From positions 6,543,030-6,607,029 of the forward strand of contig NC_023749.2 in the NCBI RefSeq assembly GCF_000499845.2: DNA of 64,000 bases, read 5' to 3'. The DNA is from Phaseolus vulgaris (taxonomy: Eukaryota; Streptophyta; Magnoliopsida; Fabales; Fabaceae). Positions 24,231-37,809 of the stretch are shown in pieces (position 1 is the first letter of the stretch; the number at the start of each line of letters is the position of its first letter). The notes under the pieces are model-generated. The model did not search any database. It had not been told where the DNA came from and saw only the letters and a list, made by a program, of their open reading frames with translations. The position numbers and the translations under genes are program-made.

Positions 24231-25620
24231 TTTTTTTATAATAAGGAAAATGTAAGACTTGAGATTTTAGTAAAGATAAATTTTAAATAGATAAAGGATA
24301 AAAAAATTATAAATAAAGTATTCATCATTTATTTCATTAGATGCGTTGTATCTTTAAACTCTATTATATCTAAGAACTCTATAATTTAAAGGATAACTAC
24401 ATTATTGTTATTATGACAAAATACAAGGTTGAGGAGGTAGAAATGTAGGATCAAGTTGAGCCAATCAAATTTTGATTTGAATAAATAGTTCATTCCTTAC
24501 TAAGGATTTCATCTCCTTTCGTATTCTCTAAGTGTTTTGTTAAGAAGAGATGTCAGTAAATTTGGAAAGTCTTGTGGAAAGTTTTTGAAGTGTATAAGAA
24601 AGATTTTGCTTATACACATGTTACTTTCAAATAAAAGAAGTTATTTTTAGTCTATTCAATAAGATGTTGTCTAGATACATGAACATATTAGTGACATTAA
24701 TACATTATATGTATGATGAATTAGATTACACTCATTGACATATGATTGTTGAGAGATTGAGTTATGTTAATATGTGTAATTTATGAATGATGACGGAGGT
24801 GATTGTAAGTAAAAAAATGTGTTTTGTAATTATTATAATCAATATATTATAATTGTAAAATATATTTTATGTATAAATCTCACTTTACTTTCAAACAACA
24901 CTTAAGCAATGAGTTTTTATTGCATGTACTACTCAATATTACTCTCAAACATGATTATGGATATTCAAGTATAAAAGGATATGGACACAAAGCTTAAAAG
25001 TTAATATAAATTTTGTCTTTTCTAATTCTTAGTTATTTCATTTTGTACATATATTTATATTTTGTTTTCTTTTCTGATTCTAATCTTTATTGACTATTTA
25101 TTTTATATTTTCTCTCTTTAATTAGATTTATAATATATTCTGACATTTGCTTTGATTTTTATAAAAATAAAAAATTGTCGCATCATTTTTTTTTCTATTT
25201 TATTTGTATATGTTCAGTTTTGTTCATCTATTTTTTTTTTAATATTAAGATAACTTTTTCTCTTAAATGACACTCATAGTATTTTTAAAAAAAAGTGAGA
25301 TCAATAAATTACATTACTACATTACTACGCTTAAACGTCAATATTTAAATATATTGTTTTTTAAAATTTAAGTCATTCATGTTAATTAAAATATTTAAAA
25401 AAAAAACATTCAAATTAATTGTTGAAAATTGATGTTAGTGAATGGAAGAAATCGTGCAAATAAGTGAAGAAATTAAAAAAAAACTGATTTGAAAAGATAC
25501 CAAAAAATGAAAGAGAACATTTATAGAAAAAATTAATTATAAAATTTCAAGGTTGCAAATATTAATTTCAATTAATATAACCTTGCCTGTCTAAACGCAG
25601 CACTGTTTGTCACTTCGACA
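24231..25620. other. Intergenic, A+T-rich
   Basis: No gene, RNA or clear repeat recognised. Long T and A runs occur, especially 25.0-25.3 kb. Confidence 0.55.
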
Positions 25621-25623
25621 TGC

Positions 25624-25632
25624 TATAAATAG
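25624..25632 (+). promoter_or_regulatory. TATA box of the DEN1-type gene
   Basis: TATAAATAG lies about 30 bp before a C/T-rich stretch (about 25650-25710) that suits a transcription start and 5'UTR, and about 710 bp before the start codon because of a 5'UTR intron. Confidence 0.6.
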
Positions 25633-25712
25633 TACTTTTACCTTTTTTTCTTCCTTTCTTTGAATCCGTAACATTGTTCTTGTTCAACTTTCCTCGCTTA
25701 ATCTCTGTAACT

Positions 25713-26331
25713 GTAAGTCATTATCTGATATAACTTTAATTGATTCTTGCGTTCTTTCTTTCTTTTTATTCTTTTCACATTTATTCCAATGTGTTTCAAC
25801 TTAAATTCCAACATTACTGCAGAATTAGGTTTTATATATAACAAAACAACAAGTTTTTCTCTGAAAACACATCTATTTTATGTGAATTCCTTCTTATGCG
25901 GCACTTGATGAATTTATCTTATCAATTTGTTCTTGGATTTGTTTTATTCTTTTGCTGCCGTTTATGATTGGAGGTAATTTAATTTAGTTTTACCATCGGA
26001 GATTCTGATGTCTTGAGAGAGCATCTTTCAACTTGAACTGAAAATTTGACAACTTGAATTTATGCCAAATAATATATTCGTATTATGAACTGTAGTGTGT
26101 TGGGGATGTGTAGAAGAACACCAAGCGATAACAGATTGTTTGTTTATTTTTCTCATAATTTTCGAATGCGTTGCCTTGAGAAGTACTGCATATTGTTACC
26201 TTAACTGGGTCATGAAATAGCACAAGTACTAGCTCTCTATGTTCGTCCCCTTTTCTTTTTCCTTTGATAATTGTAGGTGATAATTTAGCTTAGACATGCC
26301 CTAATTTGTTTTTCATCTGGCTAGTCTTTAG
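25713..26331 (+). other. Putative 5'UTR intron of the DEN1-type gene
   Basis: The donor ACT|GTAAGT at 25713 and acceptor CTTTAG at 26326-26331 leave only ATTGGG before the ATG at 26338. The interval is T-rich and non-coding. An alternative acceptor (TTGTAG) lies near 26277. Confidence 0.55.
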
Positions 26332-26337
26332 ATTGGG

Positions 26338-27024
26338 ATGAAGAAATCACTAACAGATGAGAAGATTCTCAGCTACAATGATGTGGTGCTTCGGCAATCC
26401 GACCTTGACATCCTTAGTGGTCCATATTATTTGAATGATCGGATTATTGATTTTTATTTCAGTTATGTTTCTTCATGCCATTCCTCTCAGGATATACTGC
26501 TGGTTCCACCATCCATTGCATTTTGGATAATGCAATGCCCTTTGGTTGACTCTCTTGGGGATTTCATAGAACCCCTTCATTTGCCTGATAAGGCACTGGT
26601 TGTATTCCCCATCAATGACAATGATGATGTTGACAGAGCTGAAGGTGGTTCTCATTGGAGCTTAGTTGCATATTACCGCAAAGCTAATGTCTTTGTTCAC
26701 CATGATAGTTGCAGAAGCCTGAATGCAGCACCTGCCAAGAAACTCTATAAAGCGGTTGCTAGATACATGGGATCCTCTGGATCAGCTTCTGAGGCTAGCT
26801 TTCTGGAATGCACAAATTCACCCGTGCAAGATAATGGTTATGACTGTGGTTTATATGTGACAGCCACAGCAAGAACAATAAGCAACTGGCATGCAAATCA
26901 TAAAAATGCAGATACGAATGATCTGTGGTTTTCTGCTGTGAAGGAACAGGTTACTCCATCTGCTGTTGGCAGCATGCGAGGCGAGATCCTGGCCTTGATC
27001 AGAGATCTAATGGCAAGACATTGA
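26338..27024 (+). CDS. DEN1: NEDD8-specific cysteine protease, DEN1/SENP8 (Ulp1, C48) family, 228 aa
   Basis: It is predicted to cleave the NEDD8/RUB1 precursor and NEDD8 adducts, so it would act in the cullin neddylation cycle in the cytosol and nucleus. The CDS is a single exon. The catalytic set of the C48 family is complete: His106 in GGSHWSLV, Asp123 in HHDSC, the oxyanion Gln164 in SPVQDNGYDCGLY, and nucleophile Cys170. The N-terminal YNDVVLRQSDLDILSGPYYL segment followed by NDRIIDFYF is the usual substrate-groove start of SENP8-type enzymes. The compact 228-aa length without N-terminal extension matches DEN1/SENP8 rather than ESD4/OTS SUMO proteases. The ATG at 26338 is the first in frame after the putative UTR intron. 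NEDD8 rather than SUMO specificity is inferred from family resemblance. Confidence 0.92.
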   Translation: MKKSLTDEKILSYNDVVLRQSDLDILSGPYYLNDRIIDFYFSYVSSCHSSQDILLVPPSIAFWIMQCPLVDSLGDFIEPLHLPDKALVVFPINDNDDVDRAEGGSHWSLVAYYRKANVFVHHDSCRSLNAAPAKKLYKAVARYMGSSGSASEASFLECTNSPVQDNGYDCGLYVTATARTISNWHANHKNADTNDLWFSAVKEQVTPSAVGSMRGEILALIRDLMARH

Positions 27025-28210
27025 GAATAGCATGTTCCAGGTTAAAATTTGTCTTCTTTCTTACTCGGAGTCCTGCTGAATTTAGGTTTGAGCTTTCCCT
27101 ATATCTTGATGGAGAAGTGTGAAGTCTGATTGAACCACAAATTTGAACTTCATTGGTGAAGGGACTATGGTTTACTGTATGTTTAGATTTACGTCCAAAG
27201 AGAATGGATGAACAGCAAGTTGAAGCAACTAAGTGTAGCTTTTATGTTAATCAATCACTTTTTGAGGTGAAATTGTTGTTATACGTGCATCTTGAATGCT
27301 ATTCCAGACATTGTTGAGTCCATTTGAGCCATTGACTACCCAGTGGCTGCTGAAGCAAATGGGTGTTATTTGGGGATCACTTATATTGAAACCAAAGTAA
27401 ATTGTCATTGGCTCATTGCCATTACACCTTCAATACAATGCAATTGAAAAGTTGGTTTTCTGATATGTCTGAGTATATCAACATTCAACATTAGTTAGAC
27501 CATTATCATTGCAGGAATCGTCATATAAGTTTTTAATTTACTTTTTATGAGTATCAATTTTTAAGACTTTACAGTTTTTACTTCAATCTAAGAATTATTA
27601 GATTCACATTTAATAATTTTTTATTGATAGGAAAATATATTTTGACAGGAAAGTATTATTATTCTACAACATAGCCTATTAAATTTTATGTTAAGTCGGT
27701 ATAATCTAATGAGAAGATTTAGGATTTTGTAACATTCAGGTATTGAACTTATAATCTTAAAGATAATTATATCTTAAAATCAATTGAAAATTACTTAATT
27801 ATTTGATTGATTTAGATGTTATCAATTAGTTAGTAATAAGTAATGTGTTATATTATTAACATTCAATATTGGTTATTAATTATACAAGTTGATTTATCAA
27901 ACCATATTTTTCATGTTTTTTACCTGCAATTTCTTACCTAATGAGAAAAGTAATAATGTTTTAAAAAAAAAAACTTACATATTCTACATTTGTAAATTCA
28001 AATTGATTGGAAAAGAATACCTCTGTACTGTGGGAAAATTATATTTCTTATCCATATCCATGCCCTAGGTCCATTCTATATTTTGTTTCAAGGACAATCT
28101 GAATATGTCCGGAAGAATATCACACTGAGGCAGAACATGTACAAGCATCACAGGGAGAATTGGTAAAGGAAAGTAATATTTTAACTAACATTTAAAAAGT
28201 TAAAAAAAGG
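27025..28210. other. 3'UTR of the DEN1-type gene and convergent intergenic gap
   Basis: The first 400 bases or so (to about 27430) look like 3'UTR. The rest is A+T-rich spacer before the 3' end of the convergent ADT gene near 28200. No further gene seen. Confidence 0.55.
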
Positions 28211-28375
28211 CTAACATAGATAGTGGGCAGGGTAGGGGAGGCCCATCAAAATTTTAAGAAGTTTGTACATTTGATACAATTTTCTGTTTATATCTTCTAT
28301 GAAGCAATCTAAACTCTTTATATCCAATAACATGGATTGACCACCGGAAGTACCACATCGCAGGCAACAGCAGTC

Positions 28376-28743
28376 CTGCATCGACAAAAGCACACAGCAA
28401 AAGCGTACAAAATTAATTAAATAAAAGCTACAGAATGAAATGGCCATCATAAGTGATACATTTGAGTCCACATACATGCTAAAACCAATTAAATAGCCAG
28501 ATTTTATTCCCAACAACAAGCAATAATCTATTGGCAACAACACGTCACTCGTTCAATTTTAATAATGCCGAGATAATTGATTAAGTTCATACATGACATT
28601 TTAAACTGCAAGGATTAGTTGTTCGGAGCGCAATTTGCAATAACAATCAAGGTAACCAAAGTTTCAAAATTGGAGGTCATTTACATTCAGTAAACAAACT
28701 AAGCTAATCTACCAGAAAAATTATTCAGATAAATGGAACTCAC
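28376..28743 (-). other. Putative 3'UTR intron of the ADT gene
   Basis: On the minus strand, a strong donor AAGAA|GTGAGT at 28743 lies 16 nt after the stop codon. A good acceptor (TTTTGTCGATGCAG) ends at 28376, followed by about 170 nt of non-coding exon to roughly 28200. The donor is too close to the stop to be expected to trigger nonsense-mediated decay. Confidence 0.5.
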
Positions 28744-28759
28744 TTCTTTTGGAGATTAT

Positions 28760-31700
28760 TCACGTCGAGCTAGTGTCCACTGGATAGCTCCCTAGCACTC
28801 GCAGGAATGTAGCAAACTCCTGTTATGTGTATCGGTTTTAGAATGTCTACTCACCAGTAATACTTTCAATATGCTTTAAAGGATTAAATTAAAGCACACC
28901 TTTAGATGCCTTAGGGCATTTTGTGCATTCGGATTAGCCATTGATGCTTCAAAATCAACATAGAAAAGATAATCAAAGTACCTGTATAAGATAAGAATAA
29001 GAACTATGGTCATAACAACAATCATTAACAATATACCTTTTTTAAGACAACACTAATAATGATTTTAAGTTTTTAACTAATTAGTTTAAATTATACTTGG
29101 AATTGCTGCTATCATCTGATGCTCGTAGAGGTTGGTTTCGCAGAGGACGGCTTTCAATCTGTTCGAAAAACAAATGAATTACATAACTAACTAGAAAGGC
29201 CTAAAATGCATGCTTGCTAACTTCCTCAAAAGATATAACAGGTGATGCCAAGAAAGACAACAAACCTTTGTAAGGTTAACCTGGCGCAAAGCAAAAACAG
29301 CAAGGGCCTTGAAAAGAACCCCAGGACCCTCTTCTAAAGAAAAAACTATGCTTGTCTGACAAATTAATACCAGTATTTAATATCGATTAGTAAGCATAAA
29401 AACCAAACAATGTAGGAATCGGGAGAAATGTATGTGTTCTATTCAATAATTCCTTCTATTTATTCTGAGTACCTTAAATGGCCTATCAGTTCCTGGAATT
29501 ATAGGTTCTCGTGCTAACATTAAAAATCGAGTGACATTATCACTATCATCCTGCAAATGCAAACCTATTAGCAATCAAATCTACCGCAAACCAGAACTTC
29601 CAACTACAGGTTAAAACACTAATGCCATTAACGCAGACCTGAATGTCTTCAGCAAGTATATTCAAGCCATAGATCTCTGCAGCGGAAGAACTAGCAAGTG
29701 CTCCTGCATCTTGTAGTCCGAGCAAGGCAACATGCTACAATTTGTAACTACATTAGAATAAGTGATACTGAAAAACAAGTCGCAGTAGCAATACAAATTG
29801 AATTTCAATCCAATACTCTAAGGTGCAACATCTAATCATGTTTTCAGAAGATGACAAGAATATGCCAAAATTCTCATCAGATTAGAATTTGAACAAGGAT
29901 GACCTACTTATAACTAAGGCCTCTGTTGGATTGGTTGCAAGTTTTTGGCTTTTAGTTTTAAATGCAAATTTAAAAACAAAACATCTTCAGATAAAATAAA
30001 GTTTAATTGGTTTTTTACGTGATTTTAAATCACTTTTTTTCCTTAGTTTTCAAAACAATACAAAAAGATTTTCTTTTACTTCTCCCTTTTAATTCTATGT
30101 TGTTCCCTTAGACAATTACCTAAGAATATCACACCACAATATCACTGATCCTGCATTTTGCCGAAGTCGTTTTTCAGTGAATTCTTTGGGGAAAAGGTTC
30201 TACATGTTTGGATAGGGTCTAAATATACAAAAGCTCTCAAATCTAAAGGAAAGAAGCATGTTTCCTAGCAAAGTGACATGGTTCCAATGATGCCACACTC
30301 ACTCATTGTAGTACAAATGTTTAAGCATAACCTTGATCATCAGAAGCACCAGAAATTATGCCAGCTACATAGCTTTTATCAGAAAATATGATAAATATCT
30401 TATAGTATCATTTTTCTAACTTAGAGTATGGTAGAATATCTTAGATGATCTCTTAGAATGTGTTTGGTAAGACCAATAAGCTAGCTACTAGCCTATAAGC
30501 TAGTTTGACCGACTAAGTGTTTGGAAGTACCTCAAAGTAGCTTGTTTTAGGAGTTTCTTATAAGCTACTCCAGCTAACTTCTAGCTTGTACCTCATTTAA
30601 TTTTCTTCCACTACTCCCTTATAATACATTTCCTTGTTATCCTTAATTTCGTTATACCTACTATCACTTATTTCAATTTTATAGACAAAATTAACTATTA
30701 TACTATTTTTAGTATTTCTAGAGTTACTTTTTTAATTTTTTATGTATATCATAAATTCAAAAAGACTCAACATTACAAATTAAAGTAATAAAGTTTTATT
30801 ACATGATGCTATGTGAAAATTATACAAAATAAAAATTATAGAAAGAAATTCAGTGTAACAGGAATTTAAATTAAAAAGATCAAAAAATTCAATTTTTTGA
30901 AAAATAAATATAAATTAAATTTGACTAATACTCATTTGATAATCTCATTTAAACAAAAATGACTTGTTCAAATAAATAAAAAATATACAACTTTTAAAAA
31001 ACAAATAGAAATACTAAAAAGTTTAATAAAAATTTATATATTCTAAACAAATCAAAAATTATAATTATATAATAATTAATTTTTGTTTTGAAAAACAAAC
31101 TTCATTTATAAAATAAAACTCGTGAAGTTATATACTTTTATGTCATTTTATATTTACCAACTAGTTTATCAGCTAGTTTACCAGACACTTCTAATCTAGT
31201 TTACCAGACACTTCTTATCCAATAAGTTAGCTAATAACTCGGATCTTATAAGCCAAGAGCTTTTCATATACCAACTACCAGCTAGCTTATCAGCTTGTTT
31301 TGCCAAACAGACTCTTAGAATTTATTCTTATTTTGTATCTTGTGATTTGTTTACTTATATATTTAGTATCTTTGTAATTATAGACCTATTTTATTAGAAA
31401 TTGATTTATATGAATATCATATCAAGAATATAGGAATAAATCCTTAAATTATTTGTATTTATTGCCATTGGTATCAATCTGGTGTAGCAGACTGGTGGTT
31501 TCAATGTCCCTAGCTAGAATGCATTTTATTGTCTTTCAGAACCTTTCAATAATTCTACACTTACCTTAGCGGCACCAGCTGTATCATCAACTGCTTCTCG
31601 CACCAATCCCAACTTTGTCAGTGTGTTCTCGCATTGAGCAAGAGCCTGAAAAAGTGTCAGTCTGGAAGATTGTTTGAGACTGGGAGAACGTAAGGCTTAA

Positions 31701-33142
31701 AATGTTAGAATCACACCTGTGGATGACTTAGAACCCGGTTCAAATCCTCAAGTTTAACACCATGGTTGGCCATCAAACAATGACGGACAGCATATTTTAC
31801 TTCTCCTACTATATGTAAACTATGCCGGAGTAAAAGGTCATAATTTCTGTGGATACTCCCTCCTAAAGAATTCTCAATTGGCAAAACTGCTCTGTCCACA
31901 AGCCACCTTTCAACAGCCTAAAACAGAAAACCAAAAATGAGAGAAACAAAGAGATTAGACCTCTTGGAAAATGTATATACAAAAAGGTAACCACGATAAG
32001 AAAACAACAATAAGAATACAAGACTAAGAGCTAAGTAAGAACTGGAATGTTTGATTTTGAATTTTAAGTGGTTCGAGCAGTAATGCAAAACAATAAGAGA
32101 TAAACTTGTCTGGACAAAAGGTATACAAGATTAAGATGAATTCCATGAAGAAAACAGGGGAAACCAGCAAAGAAACAAAAAAAAAAGAGATAACAGATCA
32201 AGAGGAAAGGGTAACAATACTTTACATCAAAAGTGGTTTCAAATTGTTCACACGGCACAGCTTCACAATTTGGGTAGGCTTTATGTGCTGCTGATTCACT
32301 GTAAGCACCATGAACCCCCTGAAAATGTAGAATTTAGCTATATGAAATCATAAACAATGGGTGTTACACTTCAATTACAGTGCACCGATTTCCACCGTCA
32401 TTCAGTCATAAATTACCACATACACTACGATTGTCGACTCCTACGATAATTACATTAAAAAACGTATCTAACAGCGCATCAAATAAACTCCGCATACAAT
32501 TAGCTCATGTAACTCGTTCAATTGATAAATAAAAGAAACAAAAATAAAAATGTGAGTATAAAGTAATTCATGCATGAGCACTGCCCGCAGCCAGTAAAAA
32601 CCTCGAGAAAGTAATGTTAATTAATTGTTTCAAAACAAGATCCGCTGTCTATTGATGATTGTGCTTATATACAGTGAATTATGTATGAGTTGCTTGTTCG
32701 TGTACACAGACAAAAAATTCGATTCCACTAATAATCATGCAATAAAACAAGCACCTGATATGCCACACGAAGGCCTGAACCGTCGGAAACTGAAGCAGAC
32801 AAAGGCCCTGAAAATTGAATCGCGAAAATCGTCAATAGTAATAGCTACGATAAAGATGGAGAAAAAGAAGAGACAGCACGGAATAGAATATAAATAGGTA
32901 CGTGGAAGAACGATCGGATCGCGGGAAACGACGTCGTCGGGGCTGGTTCGCAATTCGACAGAGTGAGGTTTATCGGCGAGATCGCTCTTCTTCTGTTTCC
33001 CCTCGTGAAGAGAGGCGCGAATGCTGAGGTTACGGTACCGTTTTGCGTGACGCGTGAGGCTGAGGAACAGCACGGTGTCTGACGGCGGACATTGGCGGTG
33101 GAGATAGGGCGGAGGGTGGGCTACGATTCGCGACGCTGCCAT
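28760..33142 (-). CDS. ADT: Plastid arogenate/prephenate dehydratase (11 exons, 378 aa)
   Basis: It makes phenylalanine from arogenate (or phenylpyruvate from prephenate) by decarboxylating dehydration, the last committed step of Phe synthesis in plastids. Exons: 33142-32902, 32807-32755, 32318-32226, 31917-31717, 31645-31565, 29734-29639, 29550-29473, 29355-29266, 29158-29097, 28981-28900 and 28819-28760. All are GT-AG and the phases close. Residues 1 to about 80 are rich in Ser, Arg and Ala and serve as a predicted transit peptide. The catalytic domain starts at [12 protein letters not shown] (about 94), has ENS at 144-146 and the signature TRF at 262-264. The ACT regulatory domain (about 280-370) has GPG at 291-293 and the Phe-binding ESRP at 313-316, so feedback inhibition by Phe is expected. 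The intron-rich structure suits the ADT1/ADT2 clade; the ADT3-6 clade is typically intronless. Arogenate versus prephenate preference cannot be settled by eye. Confidence 0.93.
30450..31320. mobile_element. 853-bp non-autonomous TIR transposon in ADT intron 5
   Basis: The element (30459-31311) starts TGTGTTTGGTAAGACCAATA. Its reverse-complemented end starts TCTGTTTGGCAAAACAAGCT, and both continue into ATAAGCTAGCT. A perfect 9-bp direct repeat, CTCTTAGAA, flanks it (30450-30458 and 31312-31320). The interior is A+T-rich with no transposase. The duplication length fits a Mutator-like or hAT-like element. Confidence 0.85.
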
Positions 33143-36100
33143 CGAGACACAGTCAGAGACAGTGTTTGGTTTTGCAGAGTATGGACTTCAAAGTCCGTTT
33201 GGAGCTTTGTTTGATATCCCCACTCCACAGTTAAGAATGTTAGGTGAATTTATTTTTATGTTTTAATAAATATTAATATTATAATTATTTATTTTTTAGT
33301 TTGCAAGCTATAAGCGACGCACGGATTCTGAAACGGATTCTGAAACGACACTGACACGGATATAGAAAAGGTAAAAAAATTTAAAATTAAAACACGGAGA
33401 TATGGATCTATATATTATATAATTATGAATTATATAAATTGATAGTAAATATTTATGTGCACAAGTATTTTTCAGATTATTTTTTGCAGCAGAAAAATGT
33501 TTTTCATGACTGGTTCACAAGAACTTGTTTCTTATTTTTATAATCACAATAATAATTTATACAATAAAATTTAAATTTTGAAAAAATTAATGTATTTTTT
33601 CTTTTTAAATTTATATTAGAATCGTATTAAAATTGTCAAAAATCTAACAAATACTTTTTTAATTAAATATTTGACAGATAAATATCTTACAGGTGTCATA
33701 CAATAATCGGACACCGACACGTTATTTAGAAGAAAAAAAAGTTGAGCTTTATAATTTGAAAGTAAACAAAATCACAAAACTGTCTAATACCTAACTGCTT
33801 TTCGTAGAAGAGGGAGAAGTGAAGTCTAGTAGTGTACATTTAAAAAAAAAGATTCTTTAAAATCAGTTAAAAGACAAGGACAGTTAATATTTGTAAACTT
33901 TTATTATTAGATTATAATATTACTAATAAAATAAGATAACAATAACAAGAGAAACAAATACTTTATATTCCCGTTAATAATAAAGGATTATTTATGACCA
34001 CTTTTAATATTTTTTTTATTACAGTCATGGTTTTATATCTTTTTATCATTTCCTATTAATAATTTTAGCATTTCAAAAAATAAAAATAAAGTTGTGTACA
34101 CTTAAAACGTCTTATTAACTTCTAAATTTTCTTTAACCGTATTTATTAAAACTTTACTTAAATTTAATTATAAAAGTATTCTAAATAATACTCGTTTATA
34201 TATATGAGTCAAGAAAAAATATCTACGTATTACTTTCATTTACACGTGATTTTGTATAACCATATATTAATTAATTAACAGTGTGTTTCAACAAATCCAA
34301 ACCTTGTGCTTCAAGAATGTGAATTTGGATACTGGCTTTATTATATTTGTGGGCGAGTTCAATGGTTGATTTTGATTAAGTGGTTAACTAAACAGAAATT
34401 ATTAATGATATAAATTGTAAGATAATTATAATAAAATTTTAAAAAAAATAGTCAATGTATTTTTATGTTAAATTTGATTTTACTCTTTGTACTTTCAGGC
34501 TGATGAAATAGTTCTAATTTTTTTTAAAAAAACATGAATTTACTTCTTTTTACAACTTTATGATGATTAAAAAAATAAAATTACATGTTTTCAAAAGTTG
34601 AAGAAGTAATTTATTTATTTCAAAATATACAAAGACAAAACGAGTTTGAAAAAAAAATACAGAAATAAAAAATATATGTTTTTCCTATAAATTTGTTATA
34701 ATTGTTTTATTGTGATTGAAAGAGATTGTAAAACTTGCATCAGCGATGCGTCATCTATTTTTTGTGCACGAATCTCGTGAAAACTATTATATAATGATTT
34801 AAATTATTTTTATTTTATTTGCAAAGAATGAAAAGTTAAGAGTGGTTTTGTTTGAAAAAAAAAAAAATTATCTGACTGTGAGCTTGCAAATGTAATATTT
34901 TCTTCTTAGTTATTGTTCCGGGGGAAAAGTTATACCATGATTTAAGAAATTTTAAGCTTTATGATCACTACAATCATGTTTAATTGTAATGAGGTTTATT
35001 AACCTTGCAATAAAATAAATATGTATGTATTGTGGTTAAATCCTCACAAACATGTCGACGGTTTTTTTTTAAAAAAAACATATTAAAATTTGAAAAGTTT
35101 TAATTCTCCATCAATTTTTGCATATTTCCTCTTTTCAACAAAATAAATTGAAATTCTCTTTATATCTCACTTCATCTATTTTTTAAAGTAAAAATTTGAT
35201 TCAAAATTTTTGAACTTATAATTATATACGGGTCTAGAAACTATTTATTATTAACTTGACAATTGAATATTCTTCTTTAATTGTATTTTCCTTTTTCTTC
35301 TTATCGTGTTTGGGTCTCAATTATCGATCGAAAGTGCATCTGTAAAAGATTATTTGACGTTCGACTATTTGATATTTAAGTGTGGTTAATATAATAATAA
35401 AGACGTAAATTATTCTTGTATATCATGTTTATTTATAGAGTTTGTAATATGCTTTATCATTGATGAATCATATTTAATGTGTATCATAAGTTATATGAAA
35501 TTACATAATTTATCACATATCTTTTTATTTTACCTTAGTGTATTTGCGCTGGCCGATCAGGCGGTCTCTTATACCGAATGTTACCGATCCATTCAGTCCA
35601 ACTAGCACAAACCTTCTTTCCATTTGGTTCCGATTCATATTATTTTTCCTTTATTCTTTAATTTTTCAAAATTAATTTTTAGTTTTCCTCATTCTCATGT
35701 CCTAGTTCATTTATTTGTCTAACTCTCATTGAGTTGGTTGTTGCTTTTAACATATTTACTGTTCTCATAAAAAGATTTGAAGAGTTTTTTATGAATAAAT
35801 TTTGGATAAACATGAATAGAAATACCTTTCAATATACGAAAGGATTGAAGAAATTTTTGGACTTCACTATTGCTATTATTGGTGTTAAAAAAACAATAGG
35901 TTCATGTTAAAAAAAGACAACTTTAACAATACGAGAACTTAATTATTAAACATTTTTCCAAAAATATATAAAGGGTTCTAATCGAGGAGGAGATATGAGA
36001 ATGCACACAAATGGTGTAATTTTACACCAAATTTACATGAATGTTAAATTTCATAAAATATTACAAATATTGCACAATATAATTTCTTATCTCTTTGAGA

Positions 36101-37215
36101 TAGAAATTAAAATATTTAAAAAATATTTTATTAAAAAAATTTGAATCATATTGATAGAAAAAAAATTGGTCATAATTTAAAAAAAAAACTATGTAATTAA
36201 ATATAATTTTGTTGTTGCACAGTGATGTGTAACACGAACATTTTATAATAAAATAAAATAAAAAATATATATATATAATTTTGTTAATATTAATTTATAT
36301 CATAATTGTTTTTAGTTAACATATTATCTTGCATGTATTTATATTTATAATTATTTTGACACTTTAATCTAATCATATCATTTATCAAAATATTAAAATA
36401 AAAAAATTATTATATAATTATGTTTTATTCTAAAATATTAATTGTAATTTTAAAATCTCAGATAAGTTTTTGTAATATAAAAACTAACTATGTAAATATA
36501 CATATATATAATATTTTATATAGTTATATTTTTTTATATAATTTCCATAACTTGTAAAATAAGTGTAAATTAAAAAGTTTTTAGAAAATTATATGTAATT
36601 TTATTAAAAACATTGTCATTTAAACCTTACTTATATTATACTTTTATTATTATTTAATTTGTTATTCTATGTGCACTAAATATTTGATTGAATTATAATT
36701 TATCACGCTTTCATCATACTCTATTATTATTATTTTCCTATCATGCAGAGGGGTGAATTACAAAATATAAGTTTGAGTAGAAGTATTTATTATGCTTTAT
36801 TTTATAGCTATGAATACTTTAATATACAAATATATAATAAATTTTTATTCCCATATGTTTTTATTTAAATTGATTTGTGATTAAAATTTACTTTTTTTCT
36901 TTCTCTTTAAAAGATTATGTAATATTTTCAAATAATAACTTATTAAAGCAATTAATAATATATTGTTGATTAAAAATAATAATAATCCATTATGAAAATT
37001 AGAACATGTAATTCAAACATGCCCTAATAATTACCAGCAAACATAAGATCAACTAACAAAATATTACTAAAAATTAATAAGTAATTTCGAATTTAAGTAT
37101 TATATAAAAAAAAGTTGGATAATATATATTTTTTTAAATCTAGCCCAGGTAGAACTTTATTGTTCTAGTTGATCTTATTTATCTAGATTTCAGATGACTG
37201 TATCTTCCTCCACAT
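33143..37215. other. 5' flank of ADT and A+T-rich intergenic DNA
   Basis: 33143 to about 33230 is probably leader/promoter of the ADT gene. Beyond it no gene is supported. A copy of the 200-bp dispersed repeat lies at 33530-33730. Sequence from 33.8 to 37.2 kb is almost pure A+T-rich spacer. Confidence 0.55.
33314..33730 (+). repeat. Dispersed ~200-bp repeat, copy 2, with 5' extension
   Basis: The shared 200 bp is 33530-33730, ending 'cggacaccgacacgttattt'. Upstream from 33314 is a short tandem (acggattctgaa twice) and 'gacactgacacggatat', which may be the other end of the same element. Confidence 0.65.
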
Positions 37216-37590
37216 CACATGTTCTCCTTCCACTTTCATAAATTTTGTATATTTCAAAACAAATATGTAATTAATTTTTAAATTATCTAATCCAACTTTT
37301 TTAAGATGTAAGAATAGTTTTCGAATTATAGAATCTGAAAGTTTAAATTAACTTTTTTAGATTATGTAATCCGGAAACCTTTTTTCAAATATGTGTTTGG
37401 ATTATATAATCTGGAAGTTACTCTCAAATTTAAATTTTTGGATTATATAATCTGAAATACTATTTTTAAAAAATATATTTTGGATTACATAATTCATAAA
37501 CTATTTCTAAATTTATACTAACTTTCGAATTATATAATCTGAAATATGGAAGTAACACATAAGAATAAAAATGTATTTTCATGTTTTGTA
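37216..37590 (+). repeat. Array of palindromic GATTATATAATC words, copy 1
   Basis: At least five imperfect copies of an 18-bp word close to GATTATATAATCTGGAAG occur at irregular 40-60-bp spacing, for example near 37362, 37413, 37440, 37482 and 37527. The segment resembles 38266-38588 from 'tcataaattttgtat' on the left to 'tctgaaatatggaagtaaca' on the right. Confidence 0.75.
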
Positions 37591-37809
37591 TAAAGTTAAA
37601 AAAAAAGAAATGGGCGTACAAGAAGAAACAATCTTCTAAATAGGGCACTTTTTTAATAGGGCACTTCTTTAATAGGGCACTTTATAAAAATAACATGCTA
37701 ATTGGTCTTTTTTAACATATATACTGTTTCTTCATGAACATTATTTTTTTATGTTGTCTCCCTCTCTTTAGGTTTTGAATAAATAAATAAATACACTATA
37801 TTTAGCTGC

